NCBI GenBank assembly: GCA_029260795.1
Contig: JAJDCO010000081.1
Coordinates: forward strand, 62,001-126,000
Reading direction: 5' to 3'
Length of the DNA stretch: 64,000 nt
From: Planctomycetota bacterium
GTDB lineage: Bacteria > Planctomycetota > OFTM77
The position numbers were made by a program, and so were the translations under genes. The notes beneath the pieces are model-generated. The model was not told the DNA's origin, made no database searches, and saw nothing but the letters and a program-made list of their open reading frames with translations. Positions 17,819-27,443 of the stretch are shown here, in pieces (the first letter of the stretch is position 1; each line of letters starts with the position of its first letter).

Positions 17819-19993
17819 TCAGCGGGTGCCCGGGTTGGCGTCTCGCTGGCCGAGCAGCGCATCGGCACGGGTTCCTGCGGGCACGCTGTCGATCATCGCA
17901 AGAGCTTCGGACGCGGCGCGCGCGACCTCGGCATCCGGATCGGCCATGCCGGCGACCAGGACCTGGACCGCGCTGCCGACCTGCTCCGCGTCGGTACCTG
18001 CATTGGCGATGGCACCCAGAGCATGAGCGGCCGCGACGCGCACCGCGGTCGAGCTGGCAGAGTCGGAGAAGACCCCACCCACCTGCTCGAGCGTGTAAGG
18101 ACCACGAATGCGAGCCAGTGCCTGAAGCGCCGGAACACGGATGTCGTCATTGGAGCTGCTCAGCGTACCGAGCAGGCCGTCCGTTGCGAGCGACAGATTG
18201 AACAGATCGGCATCGGTGTGCGCCAGAGCGGACGCGGCGCGAGCCGCAATCATCTCGGCGCGGGAGCGATCTCCCTCGTTTCCACTGCTGGCCAAGGTCG
18301 TCGAGACAGACTCCAGGAAGGAGCCGTCCTGCACGCCCGCATCGGAGATCACATCGGCGACCTTCGAGCCGAACAAGCCTCGCTGCTCGTCGACCGCAGC
18401 CGCGGGAGCCACGAGAACGATCGGCGTGCTCTGGGTCCGCTCACCCGACTGAAGCTGGCTGATCAGCGCACTGAAGTGCACGTCGCTGACCCCGGTCGAG
18501 ATGAGGATCAGGTCGTAGTGCGGGAAGCGCATCGCTTGGTCGAGGCCGAGGGCACCCGAGTCGGCGGTCGAGACGTAGTAGCCGCCGCCTTCGAGGCCGT
18601 TGGCGGTGCGATTGCGGAGCACTTCGTCCGAGGAGACGACCAACACCTGACGCACGGCCGCCTGACCGAGCGCGGAGTTGAGCGTGTTGACGACACGATC
18701 CGCGTCCGGAAGATCGCGCGGCGCGATGCTAGCCAGGGCGATGGCCGCGGCGACTCGCACCTGCTTCTCGTTGTTGAGAAGCGCCCGGCCGAGCGGCGAA
18801 GCCGCATCGTAGGTCGCAGCCGTCTCGACCGTCTGGAGGCCCGAGATGAGGCTGGCCGCCAGCGGGCCCCGCTTCTGCTCGAGAGCCATCATCAGCGCAT
18901 CATTGAGCGCTTGGCGACCGGTGGCACGGGCGGTCGAGCCGAGACGGCCCAGTTCACCTTGCTGCGAGTCGTCTCCAGAAGCGATCATCGCCTCGATCTC
19001 GCCGACCTCGGAGAAGAGGACGACGGCGAGCGTCGAAAGGTTGGCCTGGCTCTCGGGGTCGATCATCATCGCGCGGTAGCAGGCATCCTCGGCCAGCTTG
19101 AAGGGGCGAAGGTTCGCCGGCACCTCAGTGCGCGCGAGCTCGGAGCCATCGGCGCTCCAGCTCCAGTGAGTCGTGCCCATGTCGTAGTCGCGGACGTAAG
19201 GCGGCTGACCGAAGGCGTAGGCGCGCGCCTTCTGAAGAAACAGATCACGCGCCGAGGCGAGGGACTCGGGATCCGAGCCGGTGACCTTTTGAAGGCTGAT
19301 GGCGGCCGCTTCGCGGACCTGATCGTTGTCGTCGACCTCGGAGAGACCCTTGAGATCGGCCGTGGCCCGCTCGTCGCGGATGTTGCCCAGGACCAAGGCA
19401 GCGTTGCGACGCAGGAACGCATCCGAGGACTCGAGGGCTCCGAGTAGCGGAAGCACCGAGTGACGTCCGAGACGCTGAAGGGCGTCGATCGAGCGGACCC
19501 GGAACTCGAGATCGTCTTCGTTCGCCAACGCCGGGATCAACGCGGCAGCCGCGTACTCGCCATGCGCGTTGGACATGGTCAGAATCGCCTGGCGACGGGC
19601 GCCGAAGTCGCCCGTGCGCAGCGTCTCGATCAGAGCCGCGATCGCGTCGGCATCGTCCTGACGCTCCTTCATGCCCAGGGCGGAGAGGTTGATCAACCGC
19701 TCGGCCACGAGCTGATAGTCACCGCCGCGGGCCATCATGCTGACCCAGACTTCGTATCCGGTGCTCGTCCACATCCGGTAAGCGACTTCTTGGCTCGGAT
19801 CGGCTGCGACGACCTCTTGGAACTTCGCCAGCGCGTCAGCGGCCCTCCCCTCTCGATAGGCCTGCAGACCCTCTTCGAAAGACTGCATGGCGGCGTCGTC
19901 GTCCTGAGCGCGAGCGCTCGGAATCACGACGAGCAAGGCGAGCGCTCCGCAGAGCAAGCTGGCCATCCACCGCGTCGAGTCGGCACGGGTCAT
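17819..19993 (-). CDS. Exported HEAT-repeat protein with an embedded pseudo-receiver domain
   Basis: The start at 19993 has GGGAGGAG about 6 nt upstream and gives 724 residues beginning MTRADSTRWMASLLCGALALLVVIPSARAQ, a clear signal peptide. A TPR-like pair (about 33-75) is followed by HEAT/armadillo-like repeats (about 110-240, 400-450 and 600-700; e.g. FRVRSIDALQRLGRHSVLPL and VRVAAAHALGAIANAG). About residues 460-560 resemble a response-regulator receiver: RQVLVVSSDEVLRNRTANGL, then YDLILISTG. The acidic pair is SS, the phospho-acceptor Asp is Ser, and the conserved Thr/Lys are absent. It therefore cannot be a working receiver, and lies outside the cytoplasm. Function unknown; a protein scaffold is likely. 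Confidence 0.75.
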   Translation of the reverse strand: MTRADSTRWMASLLCGALALLVVIPSARAQDDDAAMQSFEEGLQAYREGRAADALAKFQEVVAADPSQEVAYRMWTSTGYEVWVSMMARGGDYQLVAERLINLSALGMKERQDDADAIAALIETLRTGDFGARRQAILTMSNAHGEYAAAALIPALANEDDLEFRVRSIDALQRLGRHSVLPLLGALESSDAFLRRNAALVLGNIRDERATADLKGLSEVDDNDQVREAAAISLQKVTGSDPESLASARDLFLQKARAYAFGQPPYVRDYDMGTTHWSWSADGSELARTEVPANLRPFKLAEDACYRAMMIDPESQANLSTLAVVLFSEVGEIEAMIASGDDSQQGELGRLGSTARATGRQALNDALMMALEQKRGPLAASLISGLQTVETAATYDAASPLGRALLNNEKQVRVAAAIALASIAPRDLPDADRVVNTLNSALGQAAVRQVLVVSSDEVLRNRTANGLEGGGYYVSTADSGALGLDQAMRFPHYDLILISTGVSDVHFSALISQLQSGERTQSTPIVLVAPAAAVDEQRGLFGSKVADVISDAGVQDGSFLESVSTTLASSGNEGDRSRAEMIAARAASALAHTDADLFNLSLATDGLLGTLSSSNDDIRVPALQALARIRGPYTLEQVGGVFSDSASSTAVRVAAAHALGAIANAGTDAEQVGSAVQVLVAGMADPDAEVARAASEALAMIDSVPAGTRADALLGQRDANPGTR

Positions 19994-20288
19994 CGAATCT
20001 CCTCCCAGCATACGAATGCACAGACCTCAGCGTGCCGAACCAAGCTCGGCCGATCGAGGTCGCTCCTATTCCTTGAGCGGGGCCACAGTGGAGAGCTGAG
20101 AGACCGTCGAGGATCGACAGTCCGGAGGCGCAAGGGGCGCCGCAAATTCGCGCACATCCTAGCAATGCGCGAATCGGAATCAAGGCAAAAATGGCCTGCC
20201 GAGTCGTGGCCCAAACGATCCAATTGCCGGCACGCGCGCAGGATGCGAAAGAATGCCCGCCCCGCAGGGCAGGCGTCCCTGCCACCGC

Positions 20289-22526
20289 TCACTCCGAGTA
20301 CCGTGGGTAGCGACGCAGCCGCGTCTCCTGGACCGCCTCGGCGTCCTCGCCCCGGCCTTCCTCCCTCAGCACTCGCTCCTCGAGCCACATCACCCGGGCG
20401 GCGGCCCGCGCGCAGGGGTGGCGACTCTTCAACGCCTCGAGAGCTCGCCGCGCTTCGACCCAATCCTCTCGCCAAACGGCGACCTCCAACCGGACTCGCT
20501 CGAGAACGATCGCCGCGGCCGGTGGCGGACCCGCGGCGAGCTGCTCGATGGCTCCCCGTCCCGCTTCCCCCATCGCCTCGCCGGCTGCCGCCTCCTGCCC
20601 CAACGCCGCCAGCATTCGAGCCTCGAGGAGTTGCAAGTCGGGATCGCGGTCATACCCGGGCTCAGCGGCTCGACTCTGCTCGAGGAGCTCCAGCGCCTCG
20701 GTGGGCTCGTTCAGCCGGAGCTTCATGCGAGCCGCCTTCGCCAGCAGCAACGCCGGAGAGGCTCCGATCTGTCGGATCCCGGGCAAGGCCTCCTCGAAGG
20801 CTTCGAGAGCATCGGCGTACCGCGCGAGCTCGGGAGCTTGGTGAATGTCTCCCAGCGTGAGGCCCGCGAACGGGAACGTCGAGACGCGATCCCTCACCAG
20901 CGCCTCAGCCCGCTCGAGAGCCGCGATCCGACGGGCGAGGGTGTCTGGTGGCTCGCATCGCCAGTGCTCGACTCTCGCGAGGAGCAATCGGGCGAGGCCA
21001 TCGGCTGCCTTGCTCGAGCTCGGGTCCAGCCCGACCGCCGCCTCGAGCTCGCCTTCGGCTGCTTCCAGCCGACCCAGCTCGCGGAGAGCGTCACCTTGAG
21101 TGTGCCGAACGCTCGAGAGGAGGCGATCCCGGAACTCGCGATCAACGATGAGAAAAGAGGCGGCGAGCACGGAGCCGGCCACCGCGAGCATACGGATCAG
21201 ACGCCGACGATCTCCGGATCGCAAGGCGTGGACGAGCTGCACGGCACCCTCTCCGGCCAGCACACACCAGACGGCCGCCATCGGGACTCGCAGACGGGCC
21301 GCGAAGAAGAAGAGCAGCACCACGAGCAGAGTCGCCGAGGCGTAGCCAAAGAGCAGCCAGGTCTCGACACGTGCGCGCGACCAGAGGACACCGATCCATC
21401 CCAACGCCAAGATCCAGGCGAAACCGATCGGGAACCAGCGGAGGATTGGCACCAGGTCGCGCTCGGCATCGGGAATCCAACCGATCCCGGCCTCGAAGTC
21501 GCCGATCAAGAACCGGAGCTTCCTCCAGACGACGCCCAGCCACTCGCTCGGCTGCTCGGACACGAACTCTCGACCGCGGGCAAAGAAGAAGCTCGAGACC
21601 TCGGAGGCGGAAAGCCGGCGGCGCTCACTGGCTTCTGCGATGGCCCGCGCGCGGGCCGCCTGATCGAAGATGTTAGCGAAGCTCAGATCGGGTGCCATGT
21701 TCAGACCCGACGCGCCGCGATGATTGCCGAAGTAGAAGTTGACTCCACCATTGTCGGACACGAGGACCCGGTCCCCACCGACGAGGGCATTGCGAGTCGA
21801 GCTCGCCGCCAAGGGGAGTCCGATACCGATCACCAGGAGTGACAGGACTCGAATCCAACCAGGCGTCTGCCGATGCCTCCACAGCACCCACAACAGCGCC
21901 AGCGCCACGAAGGGTAGGAGATTCGGCCGGGCAAGGCCCAAGCAGCCCATCAGGACGCCCGTTGCAAAGCTCCGCCGCAGGGTCGGTCGATCTCCGAGCA
22001 CCCCGAGTGCCCGCAGCGTCAGCAGCGAGAGGAAGACGGCGAGCGTCGTGATCAGCAGCTTCGCCTCCCAGTAGGCCAGCCCGCCGTAGAATGCTGCCAA
22101 CGCGGCCGCCGCGACAGCCGCACTGTCCCCGAAGAGGCGCCGCGCCAAGAGGGCGACCAGAACGAGATTGGCGACGCCCAAGATGAGCTGGAGGATCGCG
22201 ATGACCCAAACGCGTGCCTCGAGCTCACCGAACCAGTCGAGCGGCGCGTAGACGCCAGCGAGCAGGTACGGATAGAGAGGTGGGAGGTGGAAGACCTCTC
22301 CGCCACCCATCGGGGGGCTCCCGGGCCGAGGACGCAGCCAGTCGTCTTGAAGCAAGACATCGCCCTTCGCGACCGCCAAGGCCCATTGATCGTAAAAGCG
22401 GGCGTCGGAGTTCGGCTCGAAGAAGGGGCTGGCGTTCGCTGTCTGGATCAGGAGGACGAGGCGCAAGAAGGCTGCGACGACCAACACGCTGCCGAGCGCC
22501 CAACGTTGCCAGCGCCCCTCAACCAT
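20289..22526 (-). CDS. GT-C glycosyltransferase (GT39/ArnT-like membrane protein) fused to TPRs
   Basis: The 745-residue protein has about a dozen membrane segments in residues 10-490, and an early loop PNSDARFYDQWA with an acidic residue in the position of the catalytic Asp of GT-C enzymes. PLYPYLLAGVY and LARPNLLPFVALALLWVL also fit PMT/ArnT-like family members, which use polyprenyl-phosphate sugars at the outer face of the inner membrane. From about 495 the protein is soluble and TPR-like (ALRELGRLEAAEGELEAAVGL ... ALEAFEEALPG). The acceptor and sugar are unknown. The ATG at 22526 is preceded in frame by GTG. The gene is 152 bp downstream of anmK on the same strand. Confidence 0.8.
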   Translation of the reverse strand: MVEGRWQRWALGSVLVVAAFLRLVLLIQTANASPFFEPNSDARFYDQWALAVAKGDVLLQDDWLRPRPGSPPMGGGEVFHLPPLYPYLLAGVYAPLDWFGELEARVWVIAILQLILGVANLVLVALLARRLFGDSAAVAAAALAAFYGGLAYWEAKLLITTLAVFLSLLTLRALGVLGDRPTLRRSFATGVLMGCLGLARPNLLPFVALALLWVLWRHRQTPGWIRVLSLLVIGIGLPLAASSTRNALVGGDRVLVSDNGGVNFYFGNHRGASGLNMAPDLSFANIFDQAARARAIAEASERRRLSASEVSSFFFARGREFVSEQPSEWLGVVWRKLRFLIGDFEAGIGWIPDAERDLVPILRWFPIGFAWILALGWIGVLWSRARVETWLLFGYASATLLVVLLFFFAARLRVPMAAVWCVLAGEGAVQLVHALRSGDRRRLIRMLAVAGSVLAASFLIVDREFRDRLLSSVRHTQGDALRELGRLEAAEGELEAAVGLDPSSSKAADGLARLLLARVEHWRCEPPDTLARRIAALERAEALVRDRVSTFPFAGLTLGDIHQAPELARYADALEAFEEALPGIRQIGASPALLLAKAARMKLRLNEPTEALELLEQSRAAEPGYDRDPDLQLLEARMLAALGQEAAAGEAMGEAGRGAIEQLAAGPPPAAAIVLERVRLEVAVWREDWVEARRALEALKSRHPCARAAARVMWLEERVLREEGRGEDAEAVQETRLRRYPRYSE

Positions 22527-22682
22527 CACTTCGCCGTCGGGCGGACCCGAGACCGTTCGATTCGGGTTGGTCGCGGAGGGTCGGGTGTCTCGCGCTCGTC
22601 ATCTCACCGTCGAGTCCGTGAGCAGCTGCCCCACTTCGACGCGTTGCCGAAGCGGGCGCGGTGCGGTCGAATCGCTCGGATT

Positions 22683-23885
22683 CTAGGAACGCTCTGTCGA
22701 GAAGCCCAGCGAGAACTTGCCGAGCACGACGGGACTCCGAGCGCCCGTCACGCTGGGGAGGTTTCCGGGGCCACCGCGAACGGCCTGAGCGGCGAGGACG
22801 GCGAACGCAACAGCTTCCTTGGCATCGATCGTGAGTACCGGATCGTCGATCTTCACGACGTCGAGCTCGGGGAGCTCCTCGTGAATCGCGCGCAGGAGGG
22901 TCGGATTGTGAGCACCTCCACCGCTGACTCGGAGGGCGCCGACCGAGGGATCGACGGTGACGAGATGATGAATCGCGTCGGCGACCGACCAGGCCGTGAG
23001 CCGAGTCAACGTCGCGAGCAGATCGTCTTCCTCACCCCGCCAGGTCGAGAGGAGGGTCCGAACCCGATCGGTCCCGAACCGCTCACGCCCCGTGCTCTTC
23101 GGCGGCCGCCGCTCGAAGTAAGGATCGCGCTGAAGCTCGGCGAGGAGGTCGACATCCACCTTGCCCCGGGCCGCACGCTCGCCGTCCCGATCGAAGGCTT
23201 CGTCTCCGCGAGAGGCCCATCGCGCTGCCGCGTCGATCAGGGCGACCCCCGGACCGGTGTCGAACGCCACCACGTGCGCCGATTCGGTCGGGATCACCGA
23301 CAGGTTCGCCATGCCCCCCAGATTGAGGAACAGGTGGGTACCGGTCGTGGGACGACGGAGGAGCCATTCGGCCATCGGAACGAGGGGAGCCCCTTGTCCA
23401 CCGACGGCGACGTCACGCGTTCGGAAGTCGGAGACTGTGGTCACGCCGGTGCGCGCCGCGATCACGTCGGCCTGGCCGATCTGGAGCGTCGACGCTCGTC
23501 CGGACTCGCCCGGCGGTTGATGCCAGACCGTGTGGCCATGGGAGCCGATGAGATCGATCTCCTGCGGACGCAGGCCTTGGCTCTCGATAAGATCCGAGAT
23601 GGCGCTCGCGGCGAGCTCGCCCAATCGGAAGTCGAAGGAGCACAGATCGGCGACGCTCCACTCGATGGCACGCGAGAGCGCAAAGCGGAGCGGGTCGTCA
23701 TAGGGCACGGACTCGAAAGCGACGAGCTCGGCACCCCACGGAGCGTCGTCGGATGGCCGGAGGTCCACCAGTGCCACGTCGAGGCCATCGCCGGAGGTGC
23801 CGGACATGAGCCCGACCACTCGGAGCCGCGGCTGGCGAGCGAGTGCGGCGAGGAAGTCGAAAGGCGAGGAGGTCGAGGAGTGCAT
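22683..23885 (-). CDS. anmK: Anhydro-N-acetylmuramic acid kinase
   Basis: The enzyme phosphorylates and opens 1,6-anhydro-MurNAc released from peptidoglycan, allowing its re-use. The 400-residue protein carries GLMSGTSGDGLD (25-36), the ASKHA-type phosphate-binding loop, plus IGSHGHTVWHQP, TVSDFRTRDVAVGGQGAPLVP, FLNLGGMANLSV, FDTGPG and a C-terminal ATP-site stretch ALRVSGGGAHNP. These are signature segments of AnmK. The ATG at 23885 has GGGAGAG about 6 nt upstream; longer in-frame starts lack family similarity. It is divergent from the ntrX-like gene by 148 bp. Confidence 0.95.
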   Translation of the reverse strand: MHSSTSSPFDFLAALARQPRLRVVGLMSGTSGDGLDVALVDLRPSDDAPWGAELVAFESVPYDDPLRFALSRAIEWSVADLCSFDFRLGELAASAISDLIESQGLRPQEIDLIGSHGHTVWHQPPGESGRASTLQIGQADVIAARTGVTTVSDFRTRDVAVGGQGAPLVPMAEWLLRRPTTGTHLFLNLGGMANLSVIPTESAHVVAFDTGPGVALIDAAARWASRGDEAFDRDGERAARGKVDVDLLAELQRDPYFERRPPKSTGRERFGTDRVRTLLSTWRGEEDDLLATLTRLTAWSVADAIHHLVTVDPSVGALRVSGGGAHNPTLLRAIHEELPELDVVKIDDPVLTIDAKEAVAFAVLAAQAVRGGPGNLPSVTGARSPVVLGKFSLGFSTERS

Positions 23886-24033
23886 GCGGTTCTCTCCCGA
23901 AGGTGTGGAGGCGTGAGACGGCAGCCTAGTCATTCGATCTGCTTCGGGCAATGACGCTGGGCTGGTGGCGGAACCGGGGCGCTGGTAGTCTTCGGACGAA
24001 CGGACCCCAACCCCTGCGAGGAGGGCGCTCGAG

Positions 24034-25380
24034 ATGGCGCGCATTCTGATCGTGGATGACGAGGAGCGCATTCGCGATTCGCTGGAGATGATCCTGTCGT
24101 ACGCGAAACACGAGGCGGTGTCGGCCGATCGCGGTGATGCCGCTCTGGCTCAGCTCGACGCGGAGCCGGTCGACCTGGTGCTGCTCGACGTCAAGCTGCC
24201 CGGCAAGGACGGACTCGAGGTCTTGCGGGAGATTCAGCGTCGCCCGTCGCCACCGCCCGTGGTCATGATCTCGGGGCACGGCACGCTGGAGACGGCGGTC
24301 GAGGCGACGAAAGAGGGTGCCTTCGACTTCCTCTCGAAGCCACTCGATCAGGAGCGTTTGCTGCTGACGATTCGCAACGCGCTCGAGAACTCTCGGTTGT
24401 CCGACGAGAACCGTTCGTTGCGCGGCGAGATGGCGACCGAGTATCGGATCTTGGGCGACGGCGCGGCGATGCTCGCCGTCCAGGAGAAGATCGCGAAGGC
24501 GGCGCCCAGCGATGCGCGGGTGTTGATCACCGGGGAGAACGGAACGGGCAAGGAGCTCGTCGCTCGCCAAATCCACCTTCAGAGCGATCGAAGCCGCTCG
24601 CCGTTCGTCGACGTGAACTGCGCGGCGATCCCGAAGGAGCTGATCGAGAGCGAGCTGTTCGGTCATGAGAAGGGTGCGTTCACGGGAGCGACGGGACGAA
24701 AGGCCGGTCGCTTCGAGCAGGCATCGGAGGGAACGCTCTTCCTGGACGAGATCGGCGACATGGACCTGTCGGCGCAGGCGAAGGTGCTGCGAGTGCTGCA
24801 GGAGAACCGTGTGCAACGGGTGGGCGGCTCGGGTGCGATCGAGGTGGACGTGCGCGTGATCGCCGCGACCAACAAGGACCTGTCGAAGGAGGTGGAGGAA
24901 GGCCGCTTCCGAGAAGACTTGTTCTACCGGTTGAACGTGATCCCGATCCACGTACCGGCGCTGCGCGAGCGACGCGAAGACATACCCCTGTTGGCGAGCG
25001 AGTTCTTGAAGCGGTTCTCGAGCCGAACCGGTCGCGGGCCGAAGCGGTTCTCGAAGAAACCGCTTGACCTCCTGGCGGGTCGCGACTGGCCGGGCAACGT
25101 CCGCGAGCTGCGAAACGTGGTGGAGAGACTGTCGGTGTTGGTCGACGGCGACGAGATCTCGGATCGGGATCTGTTGGCAAACCTGGAGCCGGCGCGCGAG
25201 GTGTCGGGCTTGGCGTTCGAAGAGTTCGAGTCCTTCGAGGCGTTCAAGCAAGCGGCCGAGGCCAGCTACCTCCGTAAGATGTTGGCTCTGAACGGCTGGA
25301 ACATCTCGCGGACGGCAGAGACGATCCAGATGCAGCGGAGCAACCTGTACAAGAAGATCGAAAAGTATGGGTTGAAGTAG
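24034..25380 (+). CDS. Sigma-54-dependent response regulator, NtrX/NtrC type
   Basis: The 448 residues comprise a receiver (1-115, acidic pair D8/D9, phospho-acceptor D52 in LVLLDVKLPG, Lys in LSKPLD), a sigma-54 AAA+ activator domain (about 140-375) with GENGTGKE, GAFTGA loop and LFLDEIGDM, and a Fis-type helix-turn-helix (ISRTAETIQMQRSNLYKKI). It should contact sigma-54 RNA polymerase when phosphorylated. The natural partner is the NtrY-like kinase at 27444, with one secreted-protein gene between them. NtrX systems are linked to nitrogen/redox or envelope control in several groups; the signal here is unknown. Confidence 0.92.
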   Translation: MARILIVDDEERIRDSLEMILSYAKHEAVSADRGDAALAQLDAEPVDLVLLDVKLPGKDGLEVLREIQRRPSPPPVVMISGHGTLETAVEATKEGAFDFLSKPLDQERLLLTIRNALENSRLSDENRSLRGEMATEYRILGDGAAMLAVQEKIAKAAPSDARVLITGENGTGKELVARQIHLQSDRSRSPFVDVNCAAIPKELIESELFGHEKGAFTGATGRKAGRFEQASEGTLFLDEIGDMDLSAQAKVLRVLQENRVQRVGGSGAIEVDVRVIAATNKDLSKEVEEGRFREDLFYRLNVIPIHVPALRERREDIPLLASEFLKRFSSRTGRGPKRFSKKPLDLLAGRDWPGNVRELRNVVERLSVLVDGDEISDRDLLANLEPAREVSGLAFEEFESFEAFKQAAEASYLRKMLALNGWNISRTAETIQMQRSNLYKKIEKYGLK

Positions 25381-25842
25381 GGGGATTCTTCGTGAGAGGG
25401 GAACCTGGGGAGGGAGTGAGCCCGTCGAAGGGGAGCCTGAAGTTGAAGGAGAGCCTGAGTCGGCGGCAAAGATTCTTTAGATTCTCGGAATCCCGAGTTG
25501 ACCCTCCGCCGTGGGGTTGATAGTCTTTGCAACGAGCCAAAACGCCTAGACCTGACTTACCTCCCAAAAACCCGTGTCCCTCGACTTCGATAAGCATCCT
25601 GATCATCTTCTGGGACTGCATCCCAAAACGAACTCGACCAATCACAGCTCAGATTTGAATCGTCGCTCTTCGGAGTGGCGTTGTCGCTTTGGGCTCCCTG
25701 TGTCGTGAGGACTGTTTCCCGAGCCATTCTGAGTGACTTGTTGCGTGGGGCAACGGGGCGCGCGGAAGGGTTTGAGTCCCACACACGTCAAGGGCCCTTT
25801 TCCCGTGTTTCCCATGTTGTTTCCGTTTCGGAGGTCTCTCTC
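25381..25842 (+). promoter_or_regulatory. 462-bp leader/promoter region of the secreted-protein gene
   Basis: No gene is supported here. A sigma-70-like candidate is TTGACC at 25498-25503 with GATAGT at 25519-25524 (15-bp spacer, shorter than ideal), which would leave an untranslated leader of about 310 nt. GGAGGT sits 7 nt before the GTG start at 25843. I looked for a sigma-54 site because of the adjacent NtrX gene and found only a mis-spaced TTTGCA near 25526. Confidence 0.3.
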
Positions 25843-27048
25843 GTGAGAAAGTTCATCCTTTTTGGGCTCGCCCTCGTGGCAGTCGCTTTTGTCGCCGCTC
25901 CTACGTTTGCTCAGACGAACCAGCAGGAGTGGCACAACGGTGTCGATTACTTCTTCGGTAACACCGTCGTTCCGCCAAGCAACGTGACGACGTTCACCCG
26001 CGCGTTCGGTTCCGGGACCAGCATCGGCAACCAGTCCGGTGGCGTTGAGACCGTCTCGCACCCGATCGGTGTCCAGCAGGGTGGTTTCCAGGCTTGGAAC
26101 GGCCAGGCCGGCTCGACCCCGTCCATCCTGCAGCCCCTCGGCTTCAGCCTGATGGAGTTCCGCAATGGTCCTCTTAATACGTTCTCGCAGGCCGACGGCT
26201 CCGTCGCCGCCCTCTCCAGCTGGGCCACCAGCCTTCCCTGCAACGCTCCTTGGTTCTGGATTGTGACGTTCACGTGGGGCACGAACTTCACGCAGACGTC
26301 CTCGGCCGCTGGCGCCAAGGAGAACTTCACGTTCTCGATGCGCGGTGAGACCAACCAGAGCGTGGGCAACCAGAACTACTGGACCGGCTCCGGTAACGAG
26401 CGCAATCTCAACACCGGTGGTGTCTCCTTCCTCGAAGACACCAGCATCAACCTCGCCTTCCAGCTGGTCGGTGCCCAGGAGTGGAGCCACAACCTGTTCC
26501 AGGTCGATGCTTCCAGCCAGGCCAACCGTGACCCGTCCTCCGGATCGACCTTCTCGGTGTTCGGCTTCGACACGGCCTCGGTCGGTACCGGTGGTACCCT
26601 CTTCCGTTCGAACACGACGACGATCAACCCGGGTCTCCCGGCTGATGGTTTCGCGATTGCTCACGAAGCCAACCACCAGCTGACCGGTATCTCCAACACG
26701 GTCATCAGCCTCATCACGGCCCAGAACCTGGGTGGTGGTCTCGCTGCTGATGCGACCGGTACCTTCACGCTGCCGGCCGGTGACGGTCGTGTCACGAACC
26801 TGATTGCTGACCCGCTCCTCACCAACCTCGGCCTCAGCCTCTCGATCGTCTTCACGACCGGTGGCTCCTTGGCTGGCTTCACGGGCGATGTCGGTCTCTC
26901 CGGCTCCGCGCAGACCCTTCCGCTCGACTTGGCCGCCGCCAACGTGCCTGCGGGTCTGCAGCCGCTCGGCGTCTGCACCCAGGCCGTCGGCATTCAGCTC
27001 CCGAGCTTCAGCTTCCTCACCAGTGGTGATGATTTCCGCGTCGACTGA
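25843..27048 (+). CDS. Secreted protein of unknown function, probably abundant
   Basis: Starting from a GTG with GGAGGT 7 nt upstream, the 401 residues open MRKFILFGLALVAVAFVAAPTFAQ, a classical signal peptide with AxA-type cleavage. The mature protein is rich in Gly, Ser, Thr, Asn and Phe, low in charge, has few cysteines, and shows no catalytic motif or membrane anchor. Codon use differs from its neighbours: Gly is mostly GGT and Asn almost always AAC, as in strongly expressed genes. It has a strong terminator at 27102. Together this suggests an abundant surface or matrix protein. It sits between an NtrX-type regulator and an NtrY-type kinase, which may control or sense it. I do not recognise the family. 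Confidence 0.7.
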   Translation: MRKFILFGLALVAVAFVAAPTFAQTNQQEWHNGVDYFFGNTVVPPSNVTTFTRAFGSGTSIGNQSGGVETVSHPIGVQQGGFQAWNGQAGSTPSILQPLGFSLMEFRNGPLNTFSQADGSVAALSSWATSLPCNAPWFWIVTFTWGTNFTQTSSAAGAKENFTFSMRGETNQSVGNQNYWTGSGNERNLNTGGVSFLEDTSINLAFQLVGAQEWSHNLFQVDASSQANRDPSSGSTFSVFGFDTASVGTGGTLFRSNTTTINPGLPADGFAIAHEANHQLTGISNTVISLITAQNLGGGLAADATGTFTLPAGDGRVTNLIADPLLTNLGLSLSIVFTTGGSLAGFTGDVGLSGSAQTLPLDLAAANVPAGLQPLGVCTQAVGIQLPSFSFLTSGDDFRVD

Positions 27049-27101
27049 GAACCCTCTAGTGTTCTCGGTTGATCGGACTGTTTCGGTCTGAATTCAACGA
27101 G

Positions 27102-27140
27102 CTCCCCTCTCTCCCCCCACAGGAGAGGGGAGTTTTTTTT
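27102..27140 (+). terminator. Rho-independent terminator of the secreted-protein gene
   Basis: A perfect 10-bp stem (CTCCCCTCTC with GAGAGGGGAG), an 11-nt loop and eight T residues (27133-27140). It is the strongest intrinsic terminator in the window and lies 53 bp after the stop codon. Confidence 0.95.
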
Positions 27141-27443
27141 GGTTGGGCCAGCATTCGTCCGCGAACCAACCAGGCCGAAGGTCCAGAACACTCCCCGGTG
27201 TCGATCGAGGAACGTGCACCGAGCCTCTCGAATGCTCGATCGTTGATTTGCGCTCTCGCCATGCCTTAGGCTCGTTCGCTCGCGAAGGATCGGCCCGAGC
27301 GGACTCGAGCTCACGGCACACCGAGAGATATTTCCCATCATGGCTCAACAGCCGAGACGCCCCGATGTCCCGCCCCGGCGACAGCGCTCCGGCGCCTCGC
27401 GAAGTCACGACCGCACTTCGCTGACCCGCCTGACCTCGGCTTC
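27141..27443. other. Intergenic stretch before the histidine kinase gene
   Basis: About 300 bp between the terminator and the kinase start. I see no gene, RNA or clear promoter. No strong Shine-Dalgarno precedes the ATG at 27444. Confidence 0.4.

Noticed and set aside
25505..25530. Sigma-54 promoter before the secreted-protein gene
   Set aside because: TTTGCA could be the -12 element, but the upstream GG is 12 rather than 10 bases away.
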